Assembly: GCF_050948175.1 (NCBI RefSeq)
Contig: NC_135205.1
Coordinates: forward strand, 2,951,795-3,015,794
Source: Xylocopa sonorina
Taxonomy: Eukaryota > Arthropoda > Insecta > Hymenoptera > Apidae
Length of the DNA stretch: 64,000 nucleotides
Direction: 5' to 3'
Position 1 is the stretch's first letter. Every line of letters begins with the position of its first letter. A model generated the notes under the pieces. That model was not told where the DNA came from. It ran no database searches and worked only from the letters and a program-made list of their open reading frames with translations. Position numbers and translations under genes: made by a program. This document shows positions 34,669 through 47,470 of the stretch, piece by piece.

Positions 34669-35741
34669 CGAGAATCGTTACGCAACGATAATTTAGTATC
34701 GTGGCGATTTCGAATAGGAAAATCGACAGGGGCGGGAGGCATACATCCACGTCTTCGGGAGCGTGAAAAAAGATGGCTGGTTGCGTGTTTCTTGGTGCAT
34801 GTTGCACCTCTCGCTCCCCTTTCTCCCCCTTTTACACCGCTCGTTTTGCGACTCTCTTTGCCTGACTCTCGGGAATGCTCGTGTAGGTAGTTTGACACGG
34901 TCGTAAAAGACGGGCGTTTTAATACAATTTACAAGAAAGTATCAAGCTGGCGCGCCCAAGCCGTTCTACTGGGTGTGCCAAGTGAAATCGACTGTAGCGA
35001 CTGATTCGCCTTCCATCCTTTTCCATGGCTGACGCTGTCTCCTCGTACTCTTCCTCGCTCACAACGTCTGCTGCGATTTTTCGCGTGTTTATCCAGAAAA
35101 TGTTACACAAGCAAATATCGTCTTTTTTGATCGCAAAAAATTTGCGACGCCTCGTCGAACGGAGAACCACTCGTGACGACTTTCCGTTTTGTTACCATTC
35201 TCGATCGATCCTCTTCTTTCACCGGCTGTGGTAACCGCGAGATGTTAAAGTACACGAGTAAGCGCAGAATTTCGTTGCCCCTTTCTCGATCGTTTATTTT
35301 CAACGGAGAAAGATCGAGCCGTTTACGAACGGGAAAAATATCCGCACGGTGGTCGTTCCGCGGAAATTGAAAATGTCGGCGCGCCTTTGTATCGCGGCGA
35401 GCGTAATATTATTACAGGATTTAATTATCTCGTCGCGATGCGTCAGAATTTGATCGGGTAGCATTTAAATGTAGCTCGTCGACGCCTAATCACCTTCTCA
35501 CGAGGCGCAGCCCCGAGGCGGTGAGGTTAAGAATCGCGGGCCGGCCGTGACGTCAAATGTAATATTTTACAAGGTTTACGAGCCAGTCATCCCGATCCTT
35601 GGAAACGTATACCTGGCGACATCGGTTTCGCCGCTCGGCACCAAGCGGGTAAAATCCTCTCCAAGGGAATGGTTCGCCGCCTCCTTCGACGCTCTCTTCG
35701 TTCGCTAATTGTCGCTTATTAAAAACGCTCGTTCTTGTTAC
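34669..35741. other. Unique stretch, no gene seen
   Basis: Mixed composition. A TGACGTCA octamer occurs at 35548, but once in 64 kb is chance level. No exon recognised. Confidence 0.35.
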
Positions 35742-36850
35742 AATGCCAAGAGGACGATGGAGAGGATGACAACGGAGCCCCTTGATCCTTTCTCGAGGAC
35801 CCACAGTCAGGAACGCCCTGGTACCTCAAATAATTCTTACTCAACAATATTCGTTGCGATCTCGTGTTAACCTCGGGTAATTAACGAATTTAAAAATTGT
35901 AAACTCTTTACAGTCACGATTCAACGAGAGGATGGCAACGGAGTCCCTTGAGTCCTTTCTCGAGGACCCATGGCCAGAAACGACCTGGTATCTTAAATAA
36001 TTCTTATTGAACAATATTCGTTGCGATCTCGCGTTAATCTCGGGTAATTAACGAATTTAAAAATTGTAAACTCTTTACAATCACGATTCAAAGATGAGGT
36101 GTAAATTTCTGTGTTACAATGCCAAGAGGATGACAACGGAGCTCCTTGATCCTTTCTCGAGGACCCGCGGACGAGAACGTCCTGGTACCTCAAATAATTC
36201 TTACTCAACAATATTCGTTGCGATCTCGTGTTAACATTGGGTAATTAACGAATTTAAAAATTGTAAACTCTTTACAGTCACGATTCAACGAGAGGATGGC
36301 AACGGAGTCCCTTGAGTCCTTTCTCGAGGACTCATGGCCAGAAACGCCCTGGTATCTCAAATAATTCTTACTGAACAATATTCGTTGCGATCTCGCGTTA
36401 ATCTCGGGTAATTAATGAATTTAAAAATTTGTAACTTTTTACAATCACAATTCAATGATGAGGTGTAAATTTCTATGTTACAATGCCAAGAGGACGATGG
36501 AGAGGATGACAACGGAGCTTCTTGATCCTTTTTCGAGGACCCACGGTTAGAAACGCCCTGGTATCTCAAATAATTCTTACTCAACAATATCCTTGGTGAT
36601 CTCGCGTTAACCTCGGGTAATTAACGAATTTAAAAATTGCAAACTCTTTACAATCACGATTCAACGAGAGGATGACAACGAAGCCCCTTGATCCTTTCTC
36701 GAGAACCCACAGTCAGGAACGCCCTGGTATCTCAAATAATTCTTACTCAACAATATCCCTGGCGATCTCGCGTTAACTCCAGGTAATTAACGAATTAAAA
36801 AATTGTAAACTCTTTACAATCACGATTCCACGATGAGGTGTAAGTTTTTA
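35742..36850. repeat. Tandem array P: alternating 166 and 198-210 bp units (dimeric higher-order repeat)
   Basis: GA(T/G)CCTTTCTCGAGGAC-type landmarks lie at 35784, 35950, 36148, 36314, 36524 and 36690, giving steps of 166, 198, 166, 210 and 166. The long unit carries the extra block GATGAGGTGTAAATTTC plus CAATGCCAAGAGG. Confidence 0.93.
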
Positions 36851-37582
36851 TCCAGAAACGGCTGTTTCGACTCCATGGAGAAGCGTATCGACGGATCCAC
36901 AGATCAGCGGGAAATTAATCGTCCGGCTGATTAAATTTTCAATCCTTGCGCGGGCAAATTAGAGGGCCGTATCTAACTTTGATTCGCTTACAGAACCCGA
37001 AACCGAATGCAGTAATTACGCCCGGTCGAAACGTCGAAACGCAACGGGATAATGCAATATATAACGCACAAAACGAGGCACCATTATGATAATACTATAT
37101 ATGTAGGAAGCTTACGCGGGACGACGTTGGTTGCCGCTGATGGAGTCCGTGCGATCGTTAACGCGCGCGACGACGGGACCAAACGAAAATCGTATCGATC
37201 GTTTCGAGGGACATCTCGCGCGCGCGATACCAATTATCGAGCGTCGAGCGAAGGAGGAAGAAGGGCTACGAACGTGAAGGGCCGCGAAGAAGGGGCAGGC
37301 GGACGGGGTGGTAAAGTGGAAATCGTGTAAGGGGGATGTACACGGACGCGAGTGCACATTGACGCATCGCTACAAAATTAACACATTCTTCTCACTCCAC
37401 CGACGGGCCTGGCGACAATCACGAAATAATGCGGCCCGCGCGACCGACCGAACGCTCGAAATGTGTGGCTGCCGTTGCGGTCTCGCACCAACCCCTTCTC
37501 TGACCGCTTCGACCGTACCCCCGCGTACGAGGTGTCACTCTTGCCAAGCTTTTTTACTCCTTCCCCTGATTCCTTCGACTTC
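36851..37582. other. Unique stretch, no gene seen
   Basis: CpG-rich around 37120-37500 with opposed frames and no motif recognised. Confidence 0.35.
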
Positions 37583-38715
37583 CGCGAACTGACGTTCTAC
37601 GAGGAATCTTTAAGCGCGAGGCATACGAACGTGCAGCGATTCTGTTCTTTGGTCTGTTTACTTGGATAGTTATATTGGTTCTTCTTAACGACTTTTGGTC
37701 ATTGTTTAATTATTACCATAAGATTAATTGCATTTATTCATAATTCCTACGAGGACTCTTTAATCGCGAGGCACAGGAGTGTGCAGCATTCAAAGATTTT
37801 GTTCTTTGGTCTGTTTACTTGGATAGTTATATTGGTTCTTCTTAAGGACTTTTGGTCATTGTTTAATTATTACCATAAGATTAATTGCATTTATTCATAA
37901 CTCCTACGAGGAATCTTTAATCGCGAGGCATACGAACGTGCAGCATTCTACGTTTTGTTCTTTGGTCTGTTTACTTGGATAGTTGTATTGGTTCTTCTTA
38001 ACGACTTTTGGTCATTGTTTAATTATTACCATAAGATTAATTGCATTTATTCATAACTCCTACGAGGAATCTTTAATCGCGAGGCACAGGAGTGTGCAGC
38101 ATTCAAAGATTTTGTTCTATGGACTGTTTACTTGGATAGTTGTTTTGGTTCTTCTTAACGACTTTTGGTCATTGTTTAATTATTACCATAAGATTAATTG
38201 CATTTATTCATAACTCCTACGAGGAATCTTTAATCGCGAGGCACAGGAGTGTGCAGCATTCAACGTTTTGTTCTTTGGTTTGTTTACCTGGATAGTTATA
38301 TTGGTTCTTCTTAACGACTTCTGGTCATTATTTTATTATTATCATAAGATTGGTTGTATTTATCGATTAATCGAATAAACTCCTACGAGGAATCTTTAAT
38401 CGCATACGAGCATGCAGCGATCAAAGATTTTGTTCTTTGGTCCGTTTACCTGAATAGTTATATTGGTTTTTACATCTCGTAGTTGTTTAATTATTACTAT
38501 AAAATTAATTGTATTTATCGATTGATCGAATAAATTCCTACGAGGAATCTTTAATCGCAAGGCATACGAGCATGCAATCGATAAAAGATTTTATTCTTTG
38601 GTCTGTTTACTTGAATAGTTATATTGGTTTTTCTTAACGACATCTCGTTGTTGTTTAATTATTACTAAAAAGATTAATCGTACTTATCAATTAATGGAGT
38701 AAAGTGGCTACGAAC
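37583..38715. repeat. Tandem array Q: 150-170 bp x 7
   Basis: CTACGAGGAATCTTTAA or variants occur at 37597, 37747, 37904, 38060, 38217, 38383 and 38538, with a degenerate one at 38708. The central units, from about 37747 to 38217, are the most alike. Confidence 0.93.
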
Positions 38716-39115
38716 GCTGTTCTAATCGCAGGTCTAATGAATGCACTAGCGCGCGTCCGTTTCGGTCGGCTGGCGATTCATTAATAAAATCAAGTGATCG
38801 AGAGCAATCGAAACGTATGAAAGATAATGTCCGAGCGGCGAGTGTGTCGAGGTATAGAAAGAGCAATTTTTACGCGCGATACGATCTGTTTTCGCCGTCT
38901 GGCAGCTCGTATCGTCACTTTCCGGATCAATGGACGAGAGAGCTGTTGGTATTAAAATTGATCGTCGCTTTTTCCTTGCAAATAAATACCGCAGAAAAAA
39001 GAGTGGAGGCTACCCTGGCGAAAGATAATTTATAGGCGCTGAAATTTCGATGGCGATTTATATACGCGGCTGTGCCCGCGATTCGCGCGCAATAGTAACG
39101 CTTGTTTTGAGGGTG
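38716..39115. other. Unique spacer
   Basis: About 400 bp between arrays Q and R, with no feature recognised. Confidence 0.35.
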
Positions 39116-40238
39116 GGTCTTGCAGTCGAAAGGGATGAAGTGATTTTGAACAAAATTAACCAGCAAAGTATAATCTGACGAGTAACAATTGCAATAACGT
39201 ACGCAAAGATACGCTTGTGTCTCAAAAACGATTGTTATGTAATACTCTTTCTAGTTAAAGAGACAATTACTTAAAGGGGTGAAGTGATTTTGAAAAAAAT
39301 TAACAAGAAAATTATTAAGTAATGGGTAACAATTGCAATAATCTACGTAAAGGTACGCGTGTGTCTTAAGAACAATTTTTATGTAGTACCCTTTCTAGTT
39401 AGAGAGACAATTGCTTAGAGGGATGAAGTGATCTTTAAAAAAATTAACAAGTAAATTATAATGTAATGGGTGCAATTGCAAGAATGTACGCAAAGCTACG
39501 CGTGTGTGTTAAAAATGATTTTTATGTAATACCCTCCTTAATTAGAGAGACAATTGGTCAGAGGGGTTTAGTGATTTTTAAAAAAATTAACAAGTAAATT
39601 GTTAAGTAATGGGTAACAATTGCAATAATCTAGGTAAAGGTACGCGTGTGTCCTAAAAATGATTTTTATGTAATACCTGCTCTAGTCAGAAAGACAATTG
39701 CTTAGAGGGGTGAAGTGATTTTGAAAAAAGTTACCAAGGAAATGGGTACAGTTGTAATAATGTACGCAAAGATACGTGTGTGTCTTAAGAACAATTTTTA
39801 TGTAATACCCTTCTTAGTTAGAGAGACAATTGCTCAGAAGGGTAAGGTGATTTTTAAAAAAATTAACTAATTAATGGGTACAGTTGCAATAATCTACGCG
39901 AAGGTACGAATGTGTCTTAAAAACAAATTTTATGTAATATTTTTCCTAGTTAGAGAGACAATTATTCAGAAGGGTGAAGAGATTTTGAAAGGAATTAACT
40001 AATTAATGGGTACAGTTGCAATAATCTACGCGAAGGTACGAATGTGTCTTAAAAACAAATTTTATGTAATACCTGCTCTAGTTAGAGAGACAATTATTCA
40101 GAAGGGTGAAGTGATTTTGAAAGGAATTAACTAATTAATGGGTACAGTTGCAATAATGTACGCGAAGGTACTCGTGCGTCTTAAAAACAAATTTGATGTA
40201 ATATTTTTCCTAGTTAGAGAGACAATTGCTGGGCTAGG
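39116..40238. repeat. Tandem array R: 144 bp then 132 bp units, 8 copies
   Basis: GAAGTGATTTT-type landmarks lie at 39137, 39281, 39425, about 39568, 39712, about 39843, 39976 and 40108. The first steps are 143-144 bp and the last three 131-133 bp, so a shorter variant took over the right end. Confidence 0.92.
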
Positions 40239-40774
40239 GAAATTAAGAAATCCAATTACAACGTTTCGCAGTTAAAAACGGTAATCGATTGCGCAGAATG
40301 TCGCTCGGGTGACACGGTAGCCGCAGAACGTCCGACGGGAGAGTGACGATTGGATAAGAACAGCATTGAGAAACGACCTCGTGCGTCCTCCTCTTCGTCC
40401 CGCGCGCGCTGAAAAAAGTTGAGGCGGGAGCAATGGAATTCGCCTCGCGCCGGACAAATTGGCGAGCAGCAGGCGAATTATTAATTGTACCCTAACTACT
40501 TTTTCCTCCTGTCGCTGAGGACTATTGGATTTCTCGCTCGTTTGACATGTCGTGACGAAATCTTTACCTCGCTCTAAGTATTTATTAGCCTATCGTAACC
40601 GCGTTTATCATTCTCTCTTCGTTGTACAACGTATTCAACTCATATTTTCTTATACGAAATAGCAGCGTCGAATTTTTCTATGTACCAACATTCGATTCTG
40701 TGCAATTTATTAATTAATCAAAGTTATCTGAATTTTTTAGATAATATTCTTTTGCAATAAAGAGATCTGGGGTC
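40239..40774. other. Unique stretch, no gene seen
   Basis: CpG-rich at its start, AT-rich later. Confidence 0.35.
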
Positions 40775-41610
40775 CTCTCGCGTGAAGAAAATGGCGACGC
40801 AAAGTCTGCACGCGTTTTTCTCTCAGACCCTTAAGCATAAACAGTTTAAGGCTCGAATCGATAGGTCTTCTCACTGATTACTTCCAGAATTCTATATTTT
40901 AACACATTGACATATCGATTTAATCCAACGTACAATGGTCACTGCATTGTTTTCGTATTAGGAATAAAGAAGAATTTCGAAAAATGCCTCTAAAAAATTT
41001 TAGTTGTTTAACATGTATTAGTTAAAAATTAGCTAACTAGTTGGAAGTTTGAGTTTTGACTTGATTCTAAGAATTTTAAAAATTCGAGAGAAGAATCGAT
41101 CGAGGAACCAACGATCAGGTCTTATCGATTCAGAAGAATAAAAAAGAAGGAAGAAGAAAAAGAAAAGCATCAGCGAGTGGAAAATAAAGACTCTCGCGTG
41201 AAGAAAATGGCGACGCAAAGCCTGCACGCGTTTTTTTCTCAGACCTTTAAGTATAAAGAGTTTAAGGGTCGAATCGATAGGTCTCCTCATTGCTTACTTC
41301 CAGAATTCTATTTTTTAACACACTGAAAAATCGATGTAATCCAACGCACAATGATCACTGCATTATTTTCCTACCAGGAATAAAGAAAAATTTCGAAAAA
41401 TATCCCTTGAAAATTGTAGTTGTTTAACATGTATTAGCTAAAGATTAGCTAACTAGTTGGAAGTTTGAGTTCTGTCTTGATTCTAAGAAATTTTAAGAAT
41501 TCGAGAGAAGAATCGATCGAGGAACCAACGATCAGGTCTTATCGATTCAGAAGAATAAAAAAGAAGGAAGAAGAAAAGGAAAAGCATCAGCCAGTGGAAA
41601 ATAAAGATTT
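40775..41610. repeat. Tandem dimer S: 416 bp x 2
   Basis: CTCTCGCGTGAAGAAAATGG occurs at 40775 and 41191, and similarity extends across the full 416-bp unit, for example GAACCAACGATCAGGTC in both. It is the longest unit in the window. Confidence 0.92.
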
Positions 41611-44340
41611 TTACGAGAACAGGGAAAGTTCGCGAGGATGATGACCGTTAATGGTTGGACCGTTCGAGAGCCGGCAGCTGGCAAAGGTCCGCGGCTCTCG
41701 TGAAATCTCTGTTACTCGTCCAGCCATTATCCATTTACGGGCGTGTTTTATCGATCGATTCCGCACTCGAGGGAGTCACACGTACATGTGTCGCCTACGT
41801 ACGTCTGTTGGTCACCAGCGTCGACGGACGTCCCAGCATTCCGTCGTCGTTACTCTTCCGCCGCTCTGATTTCTCCTCGCACGAATTTATAACCGCTGCC
41901 ACGTCGCGGCAAAAAATCCTTCGCGACGAGACCCGCCGTGAAACGGTCCAATTCGAAAAAGAAACCGCGCGACTACAAATCCTCGAACACTTATCAAGAG
42001 CCATTATAACGTCAATAGAGATCATGCAGCATCTACGTGACAATTCATTATAATTCACGTTGCAACATGTACACGGTGATATAATCGCAATTGCCACCCA
42101 TTTCAACGAAGAATAGACAGCCATTAGCCAGGTAACAAGCACCAAGAGTCGAATGGCGGCACGATAACGATCTATCTGTTAATGAAATCTCGACTGTCCA
42201 AGATATTACGCGTCCACGTTCAGATACGTCCAGGTTGAAACGAAATTCAACGACTACGCCGTGCAAACGAAGTAATTCGAGGCAGTCCCTACCGCGTTCT
42301 CTCTGACCCCTGCCGGCTCTCTTCCCGGCTGGCTACTTCTCTCTTTCTCCCTGGCTATCTACAAGCTCGCTCCTGGCCCCACCATCGCGGCAGTATATCA
42401 ACAATGATAGTTATATTCGTACGTTATAATCGTAAATTAGCCGCGGCAACACAATATATTCGTGAGCTGGTCGGTTCGCGCGTATCTGTTTTATGCGGTT
42501 ATTATATACGACAGCAGTAGTCATACCAGGGCCCCGTCTCCTTTTTGCCACCCGTCCTTACTGGCTTCTCATTCTTTTCCTATCCCTTTTTATTCTCTTT
42601 CGTGTTGCGCAAAAAAAAAAAAGAAAAAAATTGAACGACGTTGGGACCAAAGTCGCTCTACGAATCGCGTCAATTTTCGAGGACGAACGAACGCTCGCCA
42701 GGCGGTGGTTCTTCTCGTCCAAGAAACTGATTAGTCGAACGAGCGCGCGATTTAAAAAAAGGCAACCCTTCAGGAGAACTTCGAGGAGAATCTGTTTAGG
42801 GTTTGATCGAGCATGCACGATCGTTTGTCCCGATTAACGGATGGAGAGCGGCGCGATTCGATGGGACGGAATTTTTTCCGTCGACGAAACAAATGGAAAT
42901 ATCGATTGAAAGTTTTTTCCTCCGCGCGAATCCTTGTTTGACGTCGGATTTGAAAATGCACGCGGAGGGGACACACACGCTTGATTTAGAGTTAAGCCTT
43001 TAATTTCGCCAGAACATACGTCACTGTTGATGCACATAATACGTAAAAATAATAATTTACGATTGGAGAGGGATGATTTTTATACAGTGTATATATCAAC
43101 GTCTCGAAAAATCGTTCGTATATTCGGAGGGGATGAACAACGGAATGTACTAATCGTATTAACATACAGAACTCGCGTTTACTAGCAAAAATCGCGTCAT
43201 TAGAGGATCCAAACTGCTAATGAACCTTCCACTTAATCTATCCTACGCTTATTTCCGGTATGCAGGAAAAAAACTCGCATCCCACTACTCGAGGACTCGT
43301 TAATCCAACCAGATTCGCTATTAATTCGCGCGAGGTGGACGTTCCTCTGCACCTCGTAAACAGAGATTCTATATATCCGGTCAATTAACGCCAGCCGATA
43401 AATCGAGGACGAACGACGTTTCCAGGAAGAAAAAAAAAACTGAAAGAAAACGGTAATTCGGTTACGGTTAATCAAATTTACATATTCATACTCGGATATC
43501 GCGGCGTATAATAAAATAGAGTAAATAAAAGTGTAAAGGACACGGACAGGGAGTCGAGTAAGGACTGCGGCGTTGGGTCTGCCCAATAAAGATGTCCGTG
43601 CCTCTCGTCCAACCCGAACAAAGTCCACGAACCTTGCTCCACGGTGGGTAAGATCCGCTGGAAGGAAATTTTGGCGGCGAAACGCGTGCAAGCGATCGCG
43701 TCGTACGCTCGATCGTGTTGTTCCCAAGGAACTTCTTAATCCCCGTGTTCCTGGCGGTGAGAAATAATTTGCTCGTGAAAAGAGAGAAAGAGAGAGAGAT
43801 AGAGAGAAAAAAAGGCTCGCCTGGAGCCGCGTTTGCATGTACACCGCGAGGAGGTTTACAGCCTTGGCTGGATCGTATGTAGATTCCCGAAGGGGCTACT
43901 CTTCCTCTTGGTTGGCAATATTTTAATGGTCACGTGGACTGCACGGCAAGATCGCTGCGCCATCGTTAAATCATACCAGGCAACTTCCTCGCCGACTGTT
44001 TTCCTCCGCGACACCTCGTGCCCTGCTCGTGGTTCGCCCCTCGCTTTCTCTTCCACGGCAGCGCCACGGATTCCAGGCTTGTAGGCACGAGTCCGGACAT
44101 CACATCCTCATTACGGATTATTCATTAATCGGGTAGCCCGTGCGGCTGGTACGTACTTGAGTTATACACGAACGATCTGGCACCTCTGCGCCCTCTCGCG
44201 GTTCGCTCGGGTTTGCCCCCTCGTGGCACCTCCTTCCCGTGGTTCCAGGCTATTTATGCGAGCCAGCCCAGGCCTACACCGTGTAATGCATTAACAAGCG
44301 TAAAGATACGTTTTCGTGAGCTATGGCCAGTACAAGATAA
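41611..44340. other. Long unique stretch, no gene seen
   Basis: No tandem units. Frames of 60-203 codons overlap on both strands (41655-42145, 42462-42837, 43233-43844). The longest translates a GA/CT simple repeat at 43780-43810 and poly-A tracts and has no recognised motif. A near-duplicate of 44341-44460 occurs just downstream in array T. Confidence 0.4.
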
Positions 44341-45315
44341 AACGGATAAAATGCAACGGGGTACGTGTACCTTCGTCGTCGATGATTAACGGTACCCCAG
44401 CGATTTTCGTGGAGCTCCTTCGTGGCCACCCTTCGAACAGAGTCGACGTCGATGGTTATCGACAGAGGAGCATTTCGTAAAGTTTACAAAGTCTAAACAG
44501 TTGTGTAAGATTCATTTTCATTGCTCAGAGACGGAAGATATCATAGATTACTCTCGATTTTGGACGAAATCGGAGCATTTAAATGGAGGACAGCTACGTA
44601 AGTACTGTGTGAAATCAATTTTAAAACGGATAAAGTGCAACGGGGTACGTGTACCTTCGTCGTCGATGATTAACGGTACCCCAGCGATTTTCGTGGAGCT
44701 CTTTCGTAGCCACCCTTCGAACAGAGTCGACGTCGATGGTTATCGACAGAGGAGCGTTTCGTAACGTTTACAAAGTCTAAACAGTTCTGTAAGATTCATT
44801 TTCATTGCTCAGAGACGGAAGATACCATAGATTACTCTCGATTTTGGACAAAATCGTGGCAATTAAATGGAGAACAGCCACGTAAGTACCGTGTGAAATC
44901 AATTTGGCCAGTCGCGAGTTTAACAGCACTGCGTCTATCCGTTGCAGCCGCGAATATCGCGAGTTTCGCAAGATTCATTTTCCTTGCTCGTGGAAGATAT
45001 CATAGATTACTCTCGATTTTGTCCAAAATCGAGGCATTTAAATGAAGGGCAGCCACGTAAGTACCGTGTGAAATCAATTTCGTCGTGAGTTTAACAGCAA
45101 TGCGTCTATCCGTTGTAGCCGCGAATATCGCGAGTTTCGTAAGATTCATTTTCATTGCTCGCGGAAGAAACCATAGATTGCTCTCGATTTTATCCAAAAT
45201 CGTGGCATTTAAATGAAGGACAGCTAAGTACGTAAGTACCGTGTGAAATCAATTTGGCCAGTCGTGAGTTTAACAGCAATGCGTCTATCCGTTGCAGCCG
45301 CGAATATCGCGAGAT
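44341..45315. repeat. Tandem array T: 284 bp x 2 passing into 171-179 bp units
   Basis: AACGGATAAA occurs at 44341 and 44625. The landmark GATTCATTTTC occurs at 44509, 44793, 44972 and 45143. The later units lack the block GGGGTACGTGTACCTTCGTC, so the 284-bp unit is the short unit plus about 110 bp. Confidence 0.9.
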
Positions 45316-46029
45316 GCCGCAGACGCGACGCAATTAAAGAGGACGATTAAATGGCGGAGGACGGGGACGACGCTGCGGGGCGATTTATAGGTTGGAGGAG
45401 CGCACGAGAGGCGGGGGATGAAAGAGGTGAGAGAGGAGGACGACGGTTCGGTTCAGAGACGGAAGAGGCGGATGAAGAAAGCGGGCTAGCGGGAGCCGAA
45501 ATGGGCTGCAGAGGGGGTTGTAAAAAATGGGGGGATGGCAGGAGGCTGGCGACGAGGCTGGCTGGATGGCGGGCTCGGGGAAGAAGATGGAATGCAGACG
45601 TGAGTAAGCACGGAAACCGCAGTTATCGAATCGTCGAGCAGAAAATCGTCGTGAGTCGCGCGGTCCAAAGGGTCGCCGCACACCTTTTTTTGCGGCAATG
45701 ATCGCAATTGGAAGCGGCCGTGAGTCGATTTGATACTCCTCGGGGCCCCCTTCTCGGTGTGCTCTCGGATCGGATGGAAACCGGTTGTCATTGAGCGCAA
45801 GAAAGATCTTTCGCTACTGTACCCGGGACAGCTGTAAGCCCTATCGATGACAGTTACATGTCAATACGGAATTGAAAACTGCCTCTGCGCCAGTCTTCCA
45901 TCGCTGGCACCCTCGGTTCTCTTCTACCTGCCCACCCCAATAAGCGTGGAAAAGACTTGGCGCGGCGACGCGTACATGATCGAGCTTTCAAAGTTGGCTA
46001 CCTCGAACTTGAATTCTCTTCCGCCACGT
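45316..46029. other. Unique, GA-rich then GC-rich stretch
   Basis: A purine-rich, GC-rich block at 45340-45600 yields a 116-codon plus frame starting MAEDGDDAAG. It is low-complexity (Glu/Gly/Arg) and I do not recognise it. The opposite strand is equally open. Confidence 0.3.
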
Positions 46030-46340
46030 TTTCAGTGGAAAACTCGAAGAATTAATTAATAATCATTAACATGCGGGGCTGTCAATCGTTAACTACCAAG
46101 TTGTTACAATATTTAGTGTAATTAGTAACATTGAAATCGTTGAAGAGTGCGAACTGTTAATTGGTAACTAGCAAGTTGTTATAATATTTACGATCTCGTT
46201 TATGGTGCTTTCAATGGGAAACTCGAAAAATTAACTAATGACAATTAACACGTGAAACTGCCAATTGGTAACTAGCAAGTTGTTATAATACTTACTGTAA
46301 TTGGTAAAATTGAAATGGTTGAAGAACGCGAAGGGATATT
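46030..46340. repeat. Tandem dimer U: 180 bp x about 1.7
   Basis: GGAAAACTCGAA at 46037 and GGGAAACTCGAA at 46217 begin diverged copies sharing AACTA.CAAGTTGTTA.AAT. Confidence 0.75.
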
Positions 46341-46829
46341 ACTTGCATTAGCTTGAGAACGAATTTTCTTCGCGACGAGCTTGGTCGATCCTTTTGACTT
46401 TAAAAGGTTAAACGGTTTCCAGGAAAAAGTAGTCACGAGAGGGGAGGTAGCTGGGCAATCGCGTAAATTCTCTGTCGAATATAGCGAGGCTAACTAGGCT
46501 CGCCTTGTCGAGCAACAGCTGCAATAAACGATCAGATTCACTGTAACAAAAACACGGACATGTTGCCCGGATAGTTGTAAAGTTTCTTTCCCCGGAAGCG
46601 AAATTCATTTTATCCGGCTGTCAACAGGAATCGATGGCACGACAGATTCTTCCTGTTTTGAGGGTGACTGGTCACATAAACTTCGTCTACGAATAATATT
46701 TTGACACATGGTATCGTTATCGTCCCATAGAGACGATATAATACCAAAAAAATCGTGGAAACGTGGAGGACCATTTAACCGCTATAAATACCAGCTTAAT
46801 TAAATTAATACAATTATATGCAACTATGA
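46341..46829. other. Unique stretch with one small hairpin
   Basis: An imperfect inverted repeat at 46710-46745 (GGTATCGTTATCGTC against GACGATATAATACC) could form a hairpin of about 13 pairs with an 8-nt loop. No gene seen. Confidence 0.35.
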
Positions 46830-47470
46830 GTAACAAGTACCATTTTTAATCACTGATAAGGAACATTTTTCTATTTTAAGGTATAGTTGTATTTGTAAAT
46901 AGTACCAAGTGTTTTTTCCAAGATTAAAATGGTTATCTACTATACTCTCTGAAATCGAGGAATAAAACGAGGGATGAAACCTCGAAGAGAAGAGAGAACG
47001 CGTTGTCGCAGGATACGCGATCAACTCAGTACCATTATTTAAATTATTACAATTCTGCGTAACTACAAGTAACAAGTACCATTTTTAATCATTAATAAGA
47101 AACACTTTTGATATTTTGAGGTGTAGCTATATTCGTAGATAATACCAAGTGTTTTCTTTCAGATTAAAATGGTTAACCCACGAATGGTAGACCCAGAAGT
47201 TGAGAAATGAAACCTCGAAGAGGAGGAAGAACGCGTTGTCGCAGGATACGCGATCAATTCAGTACCATTATTTAAATTAATACAATTCTGCGTAACTACA
47301 AGTAACAAGTACCATTTTTAATCTTTTACAAAAAACACTCTTGATATTTTGGGGTGTAGTTATATTCGTAAATAATGCCAAGTATTTTCCCCAAGATTAA
47401 AATGGTTAGCCACTGGAATTGAGGAACGGAACCTCGAAGAGGAGGGAGGAACGCGTAGTCGCGGGTTACG
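46830..47470. repeat. Tandem array V: 233-239 bp x 2.7
   Basis: CAAGTACCATTTTTAATC occurs at 46834, 47073 and 47306. Units share GAACGCGTTGTCGCAGGATACGCG. Confidence 0.88.

Noticed and set aside
35548..35555. Perfect TGACGTCA (CRE/ATF site)
   Set aside because: One such octamer is expected by chance in about 65 kb, and nothing nearby looks like a promoter.
43233..43844. 203-codon minus-strand frame, one of the longest in the window
   Set aside because: It translates a CT simple repeat and poly-A tracts, has no recognisable domain or splice context, and other frames overlap it.
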